NCBI RefSeq assembly: GCF_030864355.1
Contig: NC_083393.1
Location: forward strand, 3,559,829 to 3,623,828
DNA length: 64,000 nt
Reading direction: 5' to 3'
DNA from: Cutaneotrichosporon cavernicola
Lineage: Eukaryota; Basidiomycota; Tremellomycetes; Trichosporonales; Trichosporonaceae
Below the pieces are notes generated by a model, which was not told the origin of the DNA, did no database searches, and saw nothing but the letters and a program-made list of their open reading frames with translations. The first letter of the stretch is position 1. Each line of letters begins with the position of its first letter. Both the position numbers and the translations under genes were made by a program. This document shows, in pieces, positions 43,841 through 54,117 of this stretch.

Positions 43841-44954
43841 ATGTCTGCCCCGCTTAATCCAGCTGAAAAGGTCGACGGCCTCCCGGAGCCTTGGTGCATA
43901 ACCCCTCACAATGGTTTAACGCTGACACCAGGCTTCGACAGTTTGACAGCTCGTACGGGTGTTACTTTTACATTGACCCGTCCACCAACCCCCCAACCGT
44001 GTCGTGGGTCCATCCCCTCGAGAAGGATGGCGCGATGCACCCCGAGCAGATCCAGGCCATCAAGAATACCATTGACCAGGAGCTCCAGGCCGAGGGCCAC
44101 GCCGCCCCGCCCCCCTTCGACCCAGCCAACCCGGGCAACAACCCTTATCTCCAAGCTCCTACGCCCCAGCCGCCTCAAGAGAAGCCAAAGCGCCGCCGCA
44201 ACTATGATGTGGCCGACGGACAGCTACTCGAGAAGATGGGCAAGCCGCTCGCCGAGGTCGAGGCCGAGGAGAGGGCCAAGCTCGAGGCGGAGAAGCGCGC
44301 AGCAGCCCAACACCAGGCGCAGCAAGACCCCGTGCAGAGCCGTGGTGCCCTGTCCTCGCTACTTGGTGCTGCCCTGAGCGGCGGAGGAGGCCGTCACAGC
44401 GGGATGGGTTACGGCGGCGGCGGCATGGGCGGTATGGGGATGGGAGGAATGGGCGGCATGGGAGGAATGGGAGGCATGGGTGGAGGAGGCCTCGGCATGC
44501 TCCTCGGCAGCAGTATGGGTGGTGTAAGTTGACAAAGTTGGAGGGAAACACGAGCTGACAACAGCGCCCAAGCCGCTACAACGGCGGATACTCTGGTGGG
44601 TGCTACACGCACTCGATGGGCCCGCCTCCGTTCGGCATGTACAGCCCCATGATGGGCGGCGGCATGGGTGGCATGGGCATGGGTATGGGAGGGATGGGAG
44701 GGATGGGAATGGGGGGAATGGGGATGGGAGGCATGGGAGGCATGGGAGGCATGGGCGGCATGGGCATGGGCGGCATGGGCATGGGAGGTATGGGAGGTAT
44801 GGGTGGCGGCTCGGCGCTCGGAATGCTCGCTCCCCTGCTCATGGGTGGCATGGCCGGTGGGATGATGGGCGATATGATGTCTGACAGAAACGACGGCGAC
44901 TATGGCGGCGGGTTTGGCGGCGGGTTTGGCGGCAATGGCTCTGACAGCGACTAG
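43841..44954 (+). CDS. WW-domain protein with Gly/Met-rich C-terminal half
   Basis: Three exons: 43841-43893, 43932-44523 and 44565-44954. The introns are 38 and 41 nt and the product is 344 residues. The first splice restores a WW domain: GLPEPW (first Trp), FDSSYGCYFYID and SWVHP (second Trp and Pro). A charged coiled-coil-like stretch (AEVEAEERAKLEAEKRAAAQ) follows at about residues 115-135. The C-terminal half is built of GGMGMGGMGG repeats, ending in DRNDGDYGGGFGGGF and an acidic tail. WW domains bind proline-rich peptides; the Gly/Met region is likely disordered or self-associating. Similar WW plus low-complexity proteins occur in fungi with little functional data. Confidence 0.78.
44410..44850 (+). 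repeat. GGCATGGGA-type coding repeat
   Basis: Simple-sequence array of ATGGGAGG(A/C)-like units in two blocks (about 44412-44515 and 44640-44850), interrupted by an intron, encoding Gly-Gly-Met runs of the WW-domain protein. Confidence 0.85.
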
Positions 44955-45188
44955 GTAATGCGTACTGTAGAAGTAGAATATCGGATTTGGCCTCCGCGGA
45001 ATATACATGGATGGGATACTGCAGGGATATTGCATCTTGACAAGTTAGCGCCGTGGCTTGGAATGAATGAGGCCGATATACTTTTAGTAGCCGTCGGTTC
45101 CTTTCGGCTCGGCAAGCCCACTGGTCCGGCGGCTCCGCCACTTCCTGACCCGCAAAAGTCCAAGCCAGACGACAAGTGATAAATCTCG

Positions 45189-45218
45189 TATCTGTATCTG
45201 TATCTGTATCTGTATCTG
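45189..45218. repeat. (TATCTG)5 microsatellite
   Basis: Five exact TATCTG units end 31 bases before the D-amino-acid oxidase start codon, so they are probably in its 5' leader. Confidence 0.9.
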
Positions 45219-45249
45219 TTACGCTCCGTGCCTCAACTCTCGAAACAAC

Positions 45250-46402
45250 ATGTCTCCCAAACCTGACGTTGTCGTGCTCGGTGCCGGCGTCATCGGCCTC
45301 AGCATTGCTCTCGAGCTCGACGCTGCCGGATTCAGGGTCGCTGTCGTGGGCAAGGACCTTCCTGGTGACAGCAACGCCGTCGACTATGCGTCGCCCTGGG
45401 CCGTAAGTCACCCTTCTTCAGAGCTGACGACAGGGATGCCTGTGGTTCAGCTACGACACCGATACCACCAAGCCTGTCTACAAGCGCGATGTGCGCACGT
45501 TCCAGCGCCTCCAGGAGATGGTCCACACGCGTCCTGACCTCGTGCAGTGGTATCCCATCCTCAGCGTCTCGGGGTCGCCCATGTCCAAGGACGACCACCC
45601 ATGGGCCGACGACGTCAAGGTGCTTACCGCCAAGGATGGTCTCCCCGGCGGTTTCGCCTACGGCACCGAGTGCCAGACGCTCATGATGAACGCGCCCCAG
45701 TACATGCTTTACCTCGGTGAGCAGGTGCGCGCGCGCGGCATCCCGATGGTCAAGAAGCGCCTCAACTCGGTCGACGAGGCGTACTCGGTCTTCGGCAAGG
45801 TCGATCTTGTCGTTAACGCCTCGGGACTCGGCGCGCAGGCGCTCGTTGGCGCTGCCGACCCAGCCGTATACTCGGCCCGTGGCGTGACGGTTTTGGCGCG
45901 CGCTCCAAAGGTGACCCGCGCTGGCCAGGTCATGGACGTCCTCAAGGCCACTTTTGCCGGCGGCGAACAGCCTCCTCCCACGTACATCCTCCCTCGGCCC
46001 GGTACAGACGGACACGTCGTCCTCGGTGGAACTTATGACGCGGAGAACTACTCCCCCTTGCCGAGCACCGAGATCGTTGAAGGTATCCTGCAGCGCACGT
46101 TTGCGCTCGACTCCAACCTCGCACCTGGTGGCACCTGGCGCGATATCGAGGTCCTCGGCGTGAATGTTGGGCTCCGGCCGTCGCGTAAGAACGGCCAGCG
46201 CGTTGAGTTGGAGCACCGGAGGATCGGCGACGGCGCGACAGCCGCGACGCCGACCGCGAGCCTCGCCGACCGCGGGCGCAGCGTCGGCGTTATCCACGCG
46301 TATGGGTTCGGAGGTGTCGGGTTCATCAGCTCCCTTGGCGCGGCCGAGGATGTTGTGGCGCTGGCCAAGGAGTTTAAGACCGGCGCACCGGCTCGCCTCT
46401 AA
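45250..46402 (+). CDS. D-amino-acid oxidase
   Basis: Two exons, 45250-45402 and 45434-46402, with a 31-nt intron; 373 residues. FAD-dependent oxidative deamination of D-amino acids to 2-oxo acids, ammonia and H2O2. The N-terminal dinucleotide fold is [29 protein letters not shown] matches the conserved flavin-contact region; [37 protein letters not shown] and [20 protein letters not shown] follow in the family order, including the substrate Arg of VGLRP. The protein ends ARL, a weaker type 1 peroxisomal signal that fits the H2O2-producing role. Yeast DAAO genes are usually induced by D-alanine; no site for that was identified. It faces a thioesterase gene tail-to-tail across broken coding sequence. 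Confidence 0.92.
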
Positions 46403-46720
46403 TTGGGTACAAGGGACATTTTCCTCTATCGATGCATCTGTGTAATCAAGTCTACGGATGCTGGGGAGGATCACTCATCGGCCCACGACGGGTCGCCAGC
46501 GCGGTGCTGCGCTTGTCTCAGGCTTAGGTTCTGAAGCGGGAATGGCAGGCGGCGTTGGACGGTTCCGAGCTGTGGACCGGTGTCACGGGCTCAGTTGGGG
46601 GAGGAGAGGACAGTGGGCGATGGGGCCCAGGGGGCGATACGTGACGGCCCAAGTTCTACAACTAGAAAATCACTGAATTGAACTATGACTTTTCTATTTA
46701 ACGTATAAGCACTCGAAGCT
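46403..46720. other. Intergenic spacer
   Basis: 3' region of the D-amino-acid oxidase gene; nothing else seen. Confidence 0.4.
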
Positions 46721-47360
46721 TCAATGTGGCCAAGGAGTGGGACGGGTTCGTGCGTCGAGCGGGGTGATTGATGATAGCGCGATAGCCTGATGGTTGGAGT
46801 CTATGATCATCCTGGCAAACCAAGGACGCACGCCCAATGCCACGCCTCGTGTTGATCTGATGGAAGGGTCGGAGTCGTCTGCTCCAGCCTTGAACCCCGA
46901 GCTGTTGTAGCCGGCGTTGCGCTTGTTCTTGCGCTTACGCAGAAACCAGAGGACAGGGCGACTGGCAAAGCGACTCCGCCGAGCTGGTGTCACAGGTCGA
47001 CATGGACCTCACCGCTCCCTCGACGGTCGCTCCGATGTTGGTCTTGCTCCCTTCGCGACCACCACGTCAGGACCATTGGTGGTGCCGTCGAACCACCTGC
47101 TTCACCTGTACCCGATTCGCCACCAGCTGTCCCGGAGTCTCCGTTGCCAGACGCTGTCTGGCCAGCCGATCCTCCGCTGGACGGTGGAACGATCGGGGTA
47201 AGCTCTTGCCTCGCGTTGTAGTCGTCGCCGGACTTGGTCTGACCCGTAACTAGAGCAAGGCGGTTATCAGCTAGCGATGCGCGGACCGCGAGCCGTCCAA
47301 GAGGCATGGACGCTTCCAACTGGCACCACTGGCACTTGCTCCCGCTATGCATACCACCTA
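46721..47360 (-). pseudogene. Frameshifted C-terminal part of a single-pass membrane protein
   Basis: On the minus strand from about 47350, a Gly/Ser-rich linker (IVPPSSGGSAGQTASGNGD) is followed by pieces in different frames. In order they spell a common basidiomycete pattern: NGPDVVVAKG, then SKTNIGATVEGA, a GTGAGG...CACCAG intron, LGGVALPVAL, then LWFLRKRKNKRNAGYNSSG. This is a juxtamembrane region, one hydrophobic helix and a basic cytoplasmic stop-transfer segment. At least three frame changes occur in roughly 130 nt (47085-46945), so no continuous product is possible. Either decay or clustered indel errors in the assembly would explain it. The 5' half is not here; related-looking pieces lie beyond the thioesterase gene at about 48137-48580. 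Confidence 0.4.
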
Positions 47361-48017
47361 CTACTTCTTCGGCTTGCGCCACATGAGCACGTGGTTGCCG
47401 CTGCAGATCCGCTCGCCCGTAGCGTGATCAAACAGCTCACAGCGCGTATACGCAATACTCCCCGTCATACGGTCGACTGTAACCAGAATATCGAGCACCA
47501 TCCCTTCGGGCGCCGGCGACTGGTACGTCATGTCGAGGTTGATGCTGACCCCGGGTCCCCACCACGAGTCGGTTCCCAGAGTCTCGACAGCCCGGCCGGT
47601 CAGGTTATCGACGAGCCACGCAGCGCAACCCCCATGCATCGTCTTGTGGAGGTTGACCCAGTTTGGTCCCACTGTTCCAGTGTACAGCGCGCGCCAGCCG
47701 GCGACGTCGCGCCCTCCGCGCGCGTTCTGGGGTGGGATGGGGTCGAAACCGGCCGGCTCAATGTCGCTGGCCACGCCGTGTTTTTCCGTAAACCCGCCAG
47801 AGGTACGGTCGCGGAATGTCTGGATTTCTGCGTCGGTCGCGGGGATGAGTCCTGTGAGGTTGACGCTTGTCCGCGATCGTAGCGAGGGGGTTGAGGAGAG
47901 TGGGCGAGCGAGGGAGGGGTTTGGGAAGGGAACACGCCGGGCAGTCAATGAGGATGCGGAGAGGATAGGCCGAGCGACGCCAGCAACAGCTGCGCGCGAG
48001 GCGCGGCGGAGGAACAT
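47361..48017 (-). CDS. Hotdog-fold thioesterase, probably mitochondrial
   Basis: Single exon, 218 residues from the ATG at 48017. The start MFLRRASRAAVAGVARPILSA is Arg/Ala/Ser-rich without acids, as in mitochondrial presequences; an in-frame start 27 codons upstream is possible but spoils this. The 4HBT core has NLHKTMHGGCAAWLVDNLTGRA (the HGG-x-D catalytic helix) and NLDMTYQSPAPEGMVLDILVTV (strand pair), ending GNHVLMWRKPKK. These enzymes hydrolyse acyl-CoA thioesters; the closest type is PaaI/THEM2-like. Substrate unknown. The gene is unusual in sitting between two stretches of degenerate coding sequence on the same strand. Confidence 0.85.
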   Translation of the reverse strand: MFLRRASRAAVAGVARPILSASSLTARRVPFPNPSLARPLSSTPSLRSRTSVNLTGLIPATDAEIQTFRDRTSGGFTEKHGVASDIEPAGFDPIPPQNARGGRDVAGWRALYTGTVGPNWVNLHKTMHGGCAAWLVDNLTGRAVETLGTDSWWGPGVSINLDMTYQSPAPEGMVLDILVTVDRMTGSIAYTRCELFDHATGERICSGNHVLMWRKPKK

Positions 48018-48136
48018 GATGATGAGAGTGTGGATGATGGAGGAGATGCACGACGCGACTTGGACAGAGTGCAGCTTCGGCATCATGAACCCCGACAACC
48101 GAGAGTCACGTGCCAGACCTCCACCTCGGCTTTCAC

Positions 48137-48580
48137 CTATCTGTTGGATGGATCTGCCGGTTAGCTTTGCTCACCTGCGCGACAGTCATGTTCCCCTCGG
48201 CCGCCGTGAAAGGCGGCTGTGTAATTTGTATGTGATGGGGAAGAAAGATGGATGAGGCCGCAAGTCGACTCACCGGCGTAGTGGGGCAGTCAACAGCACG
48301 TCCATTCGCGTGGCAGACCATTGGGTCAACACCTGGGCCATGTTGAAGACGGAGAGACTTTCCATAGGGGTACCCGTTCGGAATACCTAGCCTCCATTGT
48401 CCGTAGGGCTTCCACAGTGCTGTTGGTAGCAGCCCAAGCTCGCCTAGTTGTAGATGGAGGCATGGTTCTGGGAGTGGCCTCGTGCTGGTTGACAAACAAC
48501 ATGTCCGAATCGGACACTCTGGCGCCCGTCCTCTCCCAATTATCGTCCTCATAGACAAGACGGAGGCTTCCACAGTTACA
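48137..48580 (-). pseudogene. Possible remnant exons, unknown protein
   Basis: From about 48580 down, one frame reads RLVYEDDNWERTGARVSDSD and FVNQHEATPRT. At about 48420 a second frame takes over (PYGQWRLGIPNGYPYG, MVCHANGRAVDCPTTP). Two plausible short introns (48273-48214 and 48175-48142, GTGAG donors and CAG acceptors) flank a mini-exon reading PPFTAAEGNMTVAQ. The frames cannot be joined and three frames look partly open, so the coding call is weak. It could be the 5' part of the broken membrane protein at 46721-47360. Confidence 0.25.
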
Positions 48581-49083
48581 TTGTTTCGAAGCGTCCGTGT
48601 TCTCTGCATCCCTACCTTGTGTGAGCTGCAGTGGCTTTAGTAATTTCTAGTCCTCGGCCAGTTCGGAACAACAGAATCATCAACGTAAGCCATTCTAGGG
48701 CAGCGGGAAGGGCTATGTGCGAGTGGTTACCGACCTCTTCATACAGAGAGATGCGCATCACGGTTACGTGGCTTCGGGGACGTCTTCGGTGGTTTGCGCA
48801 TGGAGATTGCATGGAATGTGCCTTGCGGCTGAGGTGAGCACTTTCTGGGGCCCCCGACGACTGTTCCCCAAAGATGGCGCCATCACAAGGTTTCTGAGTC
48901 GCAATTTCGACAAGACCGGTTCACGGACCGGACATCGGCCTAACGCGACCATCAACACTTGTATCCATCAACATCTCGGCTCGTTTGAGAGCACCTGTTC
49001 CCTTTGCGAACCCAGAGCGGTCAGCGTCTGCAGCCCGCAGCCCCTCTTTTTCCACACTTTTTTCCCATCTCCCGATCGTTCCG
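48581..49083. other. Intergenic, no gene seen
   Basis: Promoter region of the MFS gene at 49084. A short CT/TTT-rich stretch precedes the start codon. Confidence 0.4.
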
Positions 49084-50674
49084 ATGAGTGCCAACAGCTC
49101 GTGCGCACCCAGCGTGCGGGAGAAAGCCATCATGGGCGAGGACCACGCGCCCCTCGACCCCGAAGACCTAGCCTCCTACGACATCGACCCAGCAGAGTCG
49201 CGCGCGTTACTCCGCACCCTCGACTGGCACATTGCCCCCGTGTGCATGGTGCTGTACCTGGTCGCTTTTCTCGACCGGTCCAACATTGGTGCGTGCTAAT
49301 GTTTTGGCCCTGCTGACCAAAGGTAATGCGGCTGTGGGCGGCATGGTCAAAGACCTCAACTTTCCTTCCAACGGTCTGTCGGTCGCAACCTCCATTTTCT
49401 ACGTTACGTATGTGGTCTTTGAGACCCCGGCGACGATGTTGCTCCGCACGCTCCGGCCCAGCCGCATGGTCCCCACGTTCATGATCATCTGGGGCGGTGT
49501 GGTCATCGGCAACGGCTTTGCAACAAACTACGCGACCGTGGTTGCGTGTCGTCTTCTACTGGGTATCTGTGAGGCTGGGCTGTTCCCCTCGCTCGTGCTG
49601 TACATGACCTCGTTTTACCAGCGCGAGGAGCTGGGCCTGCGCACGTGCTACCTCTTCATTGCAGCGTGTCTCTCGGGAGTTGTCGGTGGTCTCATCGCGA
49701 CGGGATTCCTCAAGATGGATGGCCTGCGAGGCCTCGCGGGCTGGCGCTGGCTCTACATCATCGAGGGCGCGCTTACGATTGTGGTCGGTATAGGGTCGTT
49801 CTTCGCCATCGCAGACCGTTACGAGACCGCATCGTACCTCTCGGAGCGCCAAAAGTTCCTCATGAGGGTCCGCCACGCCAAGGCGGCCGTCTACTCGCGG
49901 GACGAGGGCTTCAGCTGGAACGAGTTCCGGCGCTACACCCGCGACCCTATGATCTATCTCTCCGGTTTCGTACTGCTGTGCATGGACACATGCATGTACG
50001 GCTTCGTGAGTGACCACACATTTGGAGATGCTGATACAGTCCACATTCCTTGTTGTTATCATCAACGGCCTCGGCTACTCTCCCATCGTGAGCCAAGCCC
50101 TCTCTGCCCCAGTGTACGGCTGGGCTGCTATCGTCTACCTGTTCGGCGCCCTCGCTTCCGACCGCTACTCTGTTCGATACAAGATTATCCTCCCACTCAG
50201 CCTCGTCACGATTGTGGGATACGCCATCCTCCTCGCAAACCCTGCCAACCTCGGCGCGCGGCTGTTTGCTTGCTTCCTCGCCGGCATGGGAATCTACATC
50301 TGTGTAGGTCTGCAGGTCACGTGGCTCGGCCAAAACATGGCTGGCTACCGCAAACGCAGCTTTGCCATCGGTATCCAACTGACCATGGGTAATATTGGCG
50401 GAGTGTGAGTGTTCCCGAGTACTGTATGTCTGTGGCTGACACAATCAGTATCGCCGGTCAGATTTACCGTACCAACCATAAGCCAGCTTACAAGCTGGGC
50501 CACGCGGCGTCGCTGGGGTTCTGGGCTGTCGCGATTCTGGCTACCACTTTGCAGTTCTACGTGTGGCGCAGGCGTAACGTCCACCGTGAGGCTCTTACAG
50601 CGGAGGAGAAAGCTGAGAAAGACGAGCGTGGTGTCACGGGCGACCACCATCACGCTTTCCGCTATGTTTTATAG
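49084..50674 (+). CDS. MFS transporter, anion:cation symporter family (Dal5/Tna1-like)
   Basis: Four exons: 49084-49288, 49323-50005, 50040-50404 and 50449-50674. The introns are 34, 34 and 44 nt and the product is 492 residues. The N-terminus ends in RTLDWHIAPVCMVLYLVAFLDRSNIGNAA, the signature of allantoate/nicotinate/vitamin permeases (DRxNIGNA). GLSVATSIFYVTYVVFETPA, CRLLLGICEAGLFPSLVLYMTSFY and AGWRWLYIIEGALTIVVG follow in standard order. The C-terminal half has AAIVYLFGALASDR and NIGGVIAGQIYR, then a charged tail. Twelve helices; plasma-membrane import of an organic anion or vitamin by proton symport. Each splice is supported by exact continuation of these motifs. Substrate unknown. Confidence 0.9.
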
Positions 50675-51861
50675 AGCTGATAGACTTATCTAATACTTGT
50701 GAGCACCATAGAGGATCCGGTACTGTGTATTCTTGCCTGTGGATAGTTTTGGAGCGGTGGTTGTGTCAACAGGTCGAAGGGAGTTGGAGACGCGCACTCA
50801 ACCGTGCCGCCACCGCCACCGCCACGTCCCATTTGTCCCATTGGGCTCGCGAATCGCTATTCCCGCCAGTTTTCACACAACCACCCTGGTCCTTTCGGTT
50901 GGTATGGATCAGAATGGCCATCGCCATTGTCGGGGTCTTGGATGAGAAGGAATGAGGGATGAGATGGGTCAGTGCGTCAGATCTCGGTGGTTGACCCTCG
51001 GCATTCCAGGAAGCCGGAGCAGCATCAATACGGCTGGTCCATGGCACGCAACAGGACTTCCGGCAGTGTCGGGCGCGTTCTACGCGGTGTCCTCCTGATG
51101 CAGCGCGAACGGGGCGCCGGAAGCCGGTGATTCCCCGTCCCTGGGTTCGAGCGGCGTGCCGTCGATGCCGTCGGGGGGTTGTGATGGGGCGGGTGCGATT
51201 GAGTAACCGTCGATGGGACATGGAAGGACAGACGAGACTTGGAGACATGTACAATCTCGAGAGGATCAATCCGTCTCATGTTGCTCGTACACGATCAACC
51301 CTGTACCACGTCCTATAAACCTCATGGACAACAACAAGATGTTGTGACGTAGTGGGCTTGAAGACTGGAGTCAGCAAGATGCCGAGTTTGGCCGCAGGGA
51401 TCTCCGCCCCATCTCGTTCAACCATGCCAGTTCATGCCACGTCCTTCCAAGTCCTTCCGTGCACAACAAATCTAGGCCTTGGGATTCCTTGGGCTGTCAG
51501 ACTTTGCTGGGCTGATGAGGGCTACCTAGCAATCAGCCATCAACGCCACGATATCCCTGAAGAAGATCTTTTGTGGTTCCCCCGCCAACCCCGCCAATTG
51601 GTCGCCGGCATGCTCCGACCGGCAGTTACTGGCAAGCAAGCGCTGATGCGCAATCTGGCGCTCATTCCTTTTGTCTTTTGATCGGGTGATCATGTGATGG
51701 AGAGCCAGGAGAGCAGGGCTAAGCGGTATAGGCGGGGAGCTTTCAGTCGTGTTGCTGTATAGATACAGCGGAAGGCCGTGGCCCATTACAATCTCGTCAT
51801 CCTCCATCAAACTTTTGCTCATTGCTCACCACACTCACCCGAATCTACACCACAAACAACC
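50675..51861. other. Intergenic, no gene supported
   Basis: About 1.2 kb separating two plus-strand genes. Open frames on both strands have no domain or splice support. Confidence 0.45.
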
Positions 51862-52786
51862 ATGGACGCTATCGGACCCCTCGAGACTCCCCTCCGCCTG
51901 GTCAAGGGTGACCAGATCTCTGACGAGCCCGTCACCCTCCGTATCCCCAACCGCAACATTGGCATCCGTGGCGTGAGTTGGATTACTGAGCTCGCGTGAT
52001 CAGTAGCGCGCAAGCAACCTGAACTTTGCCCATCCACGGCTGACACCCAGCAAGACTATGAAATTACGAACGAGGAGACCGGCAAGGTCATGTACAAGGT
52101 CAAGGGCTCGCCCATCAGCTTCCACAGCACGCAGCGTGAGTTCCACGGGCCCTGTTGAAGTCGCCTCGCTGACTCCAGTCTTCTGCTCGGCCGATGGCAA
52201 GGACAAGCTCTTTGAGATCAAGTACTACAACGGCAACCACCCGCACTTTGAGGCGCAGCGTTGCGACGTCATTGACATCTCGAGCGACTGGATGGCTGGC
52301 CCCCTTGCCATCTTTGCTGCCTACGAGAAGGTGTACTCGAACGGCGACGTGACCAAGCAGGCCCAGATCTACCTGATGTCGCAGGACAAGGTTCGCCCCG
52401 GCGCTGTTGTTGGCCCGCGTCTCATCCTCCGTGGCGACATGGACACTGAGGCTTCGGTTGTCCTCCGCTCGACTGGCCAGGTTCTCGCTGTCATCCGCCC
52501 TGGTGAGAAGCCCGCCGGCGGGGCTGTTGAGGAGAACGAGCGCGGTCGCGCGGGTGTCAGCGGCACCAGCTCGTTCCTCGTGACAGTCGCACCGGGCATG
52601 GACATTGCCGCCATGGCCGGCATTGCAGCGAGCTACAACCAGCTGCACAACCGCTCCAGCGCCGGCTCGGCTGGCCAGTCGCGTGCCAACTCGCGCGCCC
52701 CATCCCGGTCGGCCTCGCGCAACCCCTCGAGGCGTGGAAGCGCCGCCCCCGTGCCTGTGGTCAATGTCCCCCAGCACCTTGCGTGA
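51862..52786 (+). CDS. LURP-one-related / tubby-like beta-barrel protein
   Basis: Three exons, 51862-51972, 52051-52135 and 52179-52786, with introns of 78 and 43 nt; 267 residues. The core begins with DYEITNEETGKVMYKVKGS, the first strand pair of LOR domains (lipid-scramblase/tubby fold), followed by LFCSADGKDKLFEIKYY, in which the usual basic/aromatic alternation of the next strands is seen. The C-terminus is low-complexity, RS-like (SRANSRAPSRSASRNPSRRGS). The family binds membranes or phosphoinositides in other kingdoms; its role in fungi is little known. The similarity is short, so a divergent member or a distinct small beta-barrel protein remains possible. Confidence 0.65.
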
Positions 52787-53051
52787 TCGTGATCACCACA
52801 CCCACCACTTTCGATATTCCAGCCTTTTTCGTATAATGCATCTCCTGCGTGCCACCCAACGTTACTTGGGCCTCGACGAGAACAGCGCCTCCTGGTCACT
52901 GACACGGTCTGCACGCCTGGTTGACTATTCTTGCTCACACACATCCGCATTCGTGACATGTTCCAGTTCTGTTCCAGGTCTAGACCACCCTCTTCTCGAT
53001 TACCCACTCCTCAACCACCGCCCTCGACGTGGTGCCTCGCTCACGGACAGC

Positions 53052-53692
53052 CTAGAGCACCCGGAGGGCGACGACGCGGAGCTTGATGGGAAAGTTGGGC
53101 CGGAACTCTATCTCGTCTGTGCTGATGACGTCAACTTTGCCAGCTCGAACAAGCTTGTCGACAAAGGAACGATACCGTGGTTCCCAGATCGTGCCGAGGA
53201 TAGTTACGACCACAAACCCGCCGGACATTGTCAGACGGACAAACTCTGCGATCGCTTCGGACCGACATGCCCCTCCGTCAGTGTGCCGACACAGATCGTG
53301 GCGTTGTAGTAGTCGCCTGGGATTGCGAGCTGGCCAGAGAGGTCGGCCTTGGTCAAGCTGGCGTAGGCGCCCGTCTTGGCCGCCTGTGCGAGCATCCCTT
53401 GGCTCAAGTCGATGCCGTCAATGTTGTTGAATCCGAGCTTGCGCAGCTCGACTCCAACCAGGCCAGTACCGCAGCCCGCGTCAAGGACCTTGAGGTCGGG
53501 GCTCGGAGCAAGGACAGCCGCAAGGGCATCAGCTGCTTTCTTGGGTGCTGTGTAGCCTAGCGAGCCAACGAGGTCGTGCTCGTACTCTGGGGCCCAGGCA
53601 TCGTAGATCTCCTTGAGCTCGGAAGGTGACTTGGCAGAATACACCCGCTCGAGGTATTGGCTGTCACCTTGGGCGGCGGCGCTGGGTGACAT
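53052..53692 (-). pseudogene. SAM-dependent methyltransferase with a single frameshift
   Basis: On the minus strand from the ATG at 53692, MSPSAAAQGDSQYLERVYSA leads into a class I methyltransferase: YDAWAPEYEHDL, motif I VLDAGCGTGLVGVEL, IDGIDLSQGML and VGTLTEGHVG. At 53259-53260 the frame breaks. The continuation EAIAEFVRLTMSGGFVVVTILGTIW (post-motif strands with the GGFVVVT turn) sits one base out of register and runs to a TAG at 53052. Without the shift the product would be about 213 residues, normal for the WBSCR27-like group. As read, it stops after about 16 unrelated residues. I see no splice pair that repairs it, so it is either a fresh pseudogene or a one-base assembly error. An alternative start at 53839 exists. 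Confidence 0.7.
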
Positions 53693-54117
53693 GTTTAGGC
53701 AGGGTAGAATGGGCAAGAGACGCGGCGTTGGCACTCTGGCGCAGAGGCTGGTTGGTAAAAGATGGAGAGCTCTGCAAACCGCGAGCAATTGAGGAGGAAT
53801 GGTTGGAAGTGAACGCTGCGTGTGAAAGAGTGACACCATGATAGCCCTCAGTCTTATTGGCCTCTTTGCACGCGCCTCCTACCCTCGGCAATTCGGCGAT
53901 CGGCAACTACACGACCTGCAGCTCAAACGGGCGGACATGCATGAATTCTACTCTACGCTTGTCGAATGCTGGGGAACGGGTATGGGCGATGACGATGTGA
54001 TTGATAGTATATACAGGCTACAGTGAATGCAAGGCCTGCGGATGAGTGGAATTGTGCTGTTAGGGAAGGATGTGGTACTATAGTAGTGACGGAGATCAAG
54101 TTGAGTAGCCATGTCGT
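53693..54117. other. Intergenic spacer
   Basis: Between the methyltransferase 5' end and the sulfatase-like 3' end. Nothing recognised. Confidence 0.4.

Noticed and set aside
44958..45179. 73-codon plus-strand open frame just after the WW-domain gene
   Set aside because: Lies in 3' UTR/5' leader space, no domain or splice support; could not be separated from chance.
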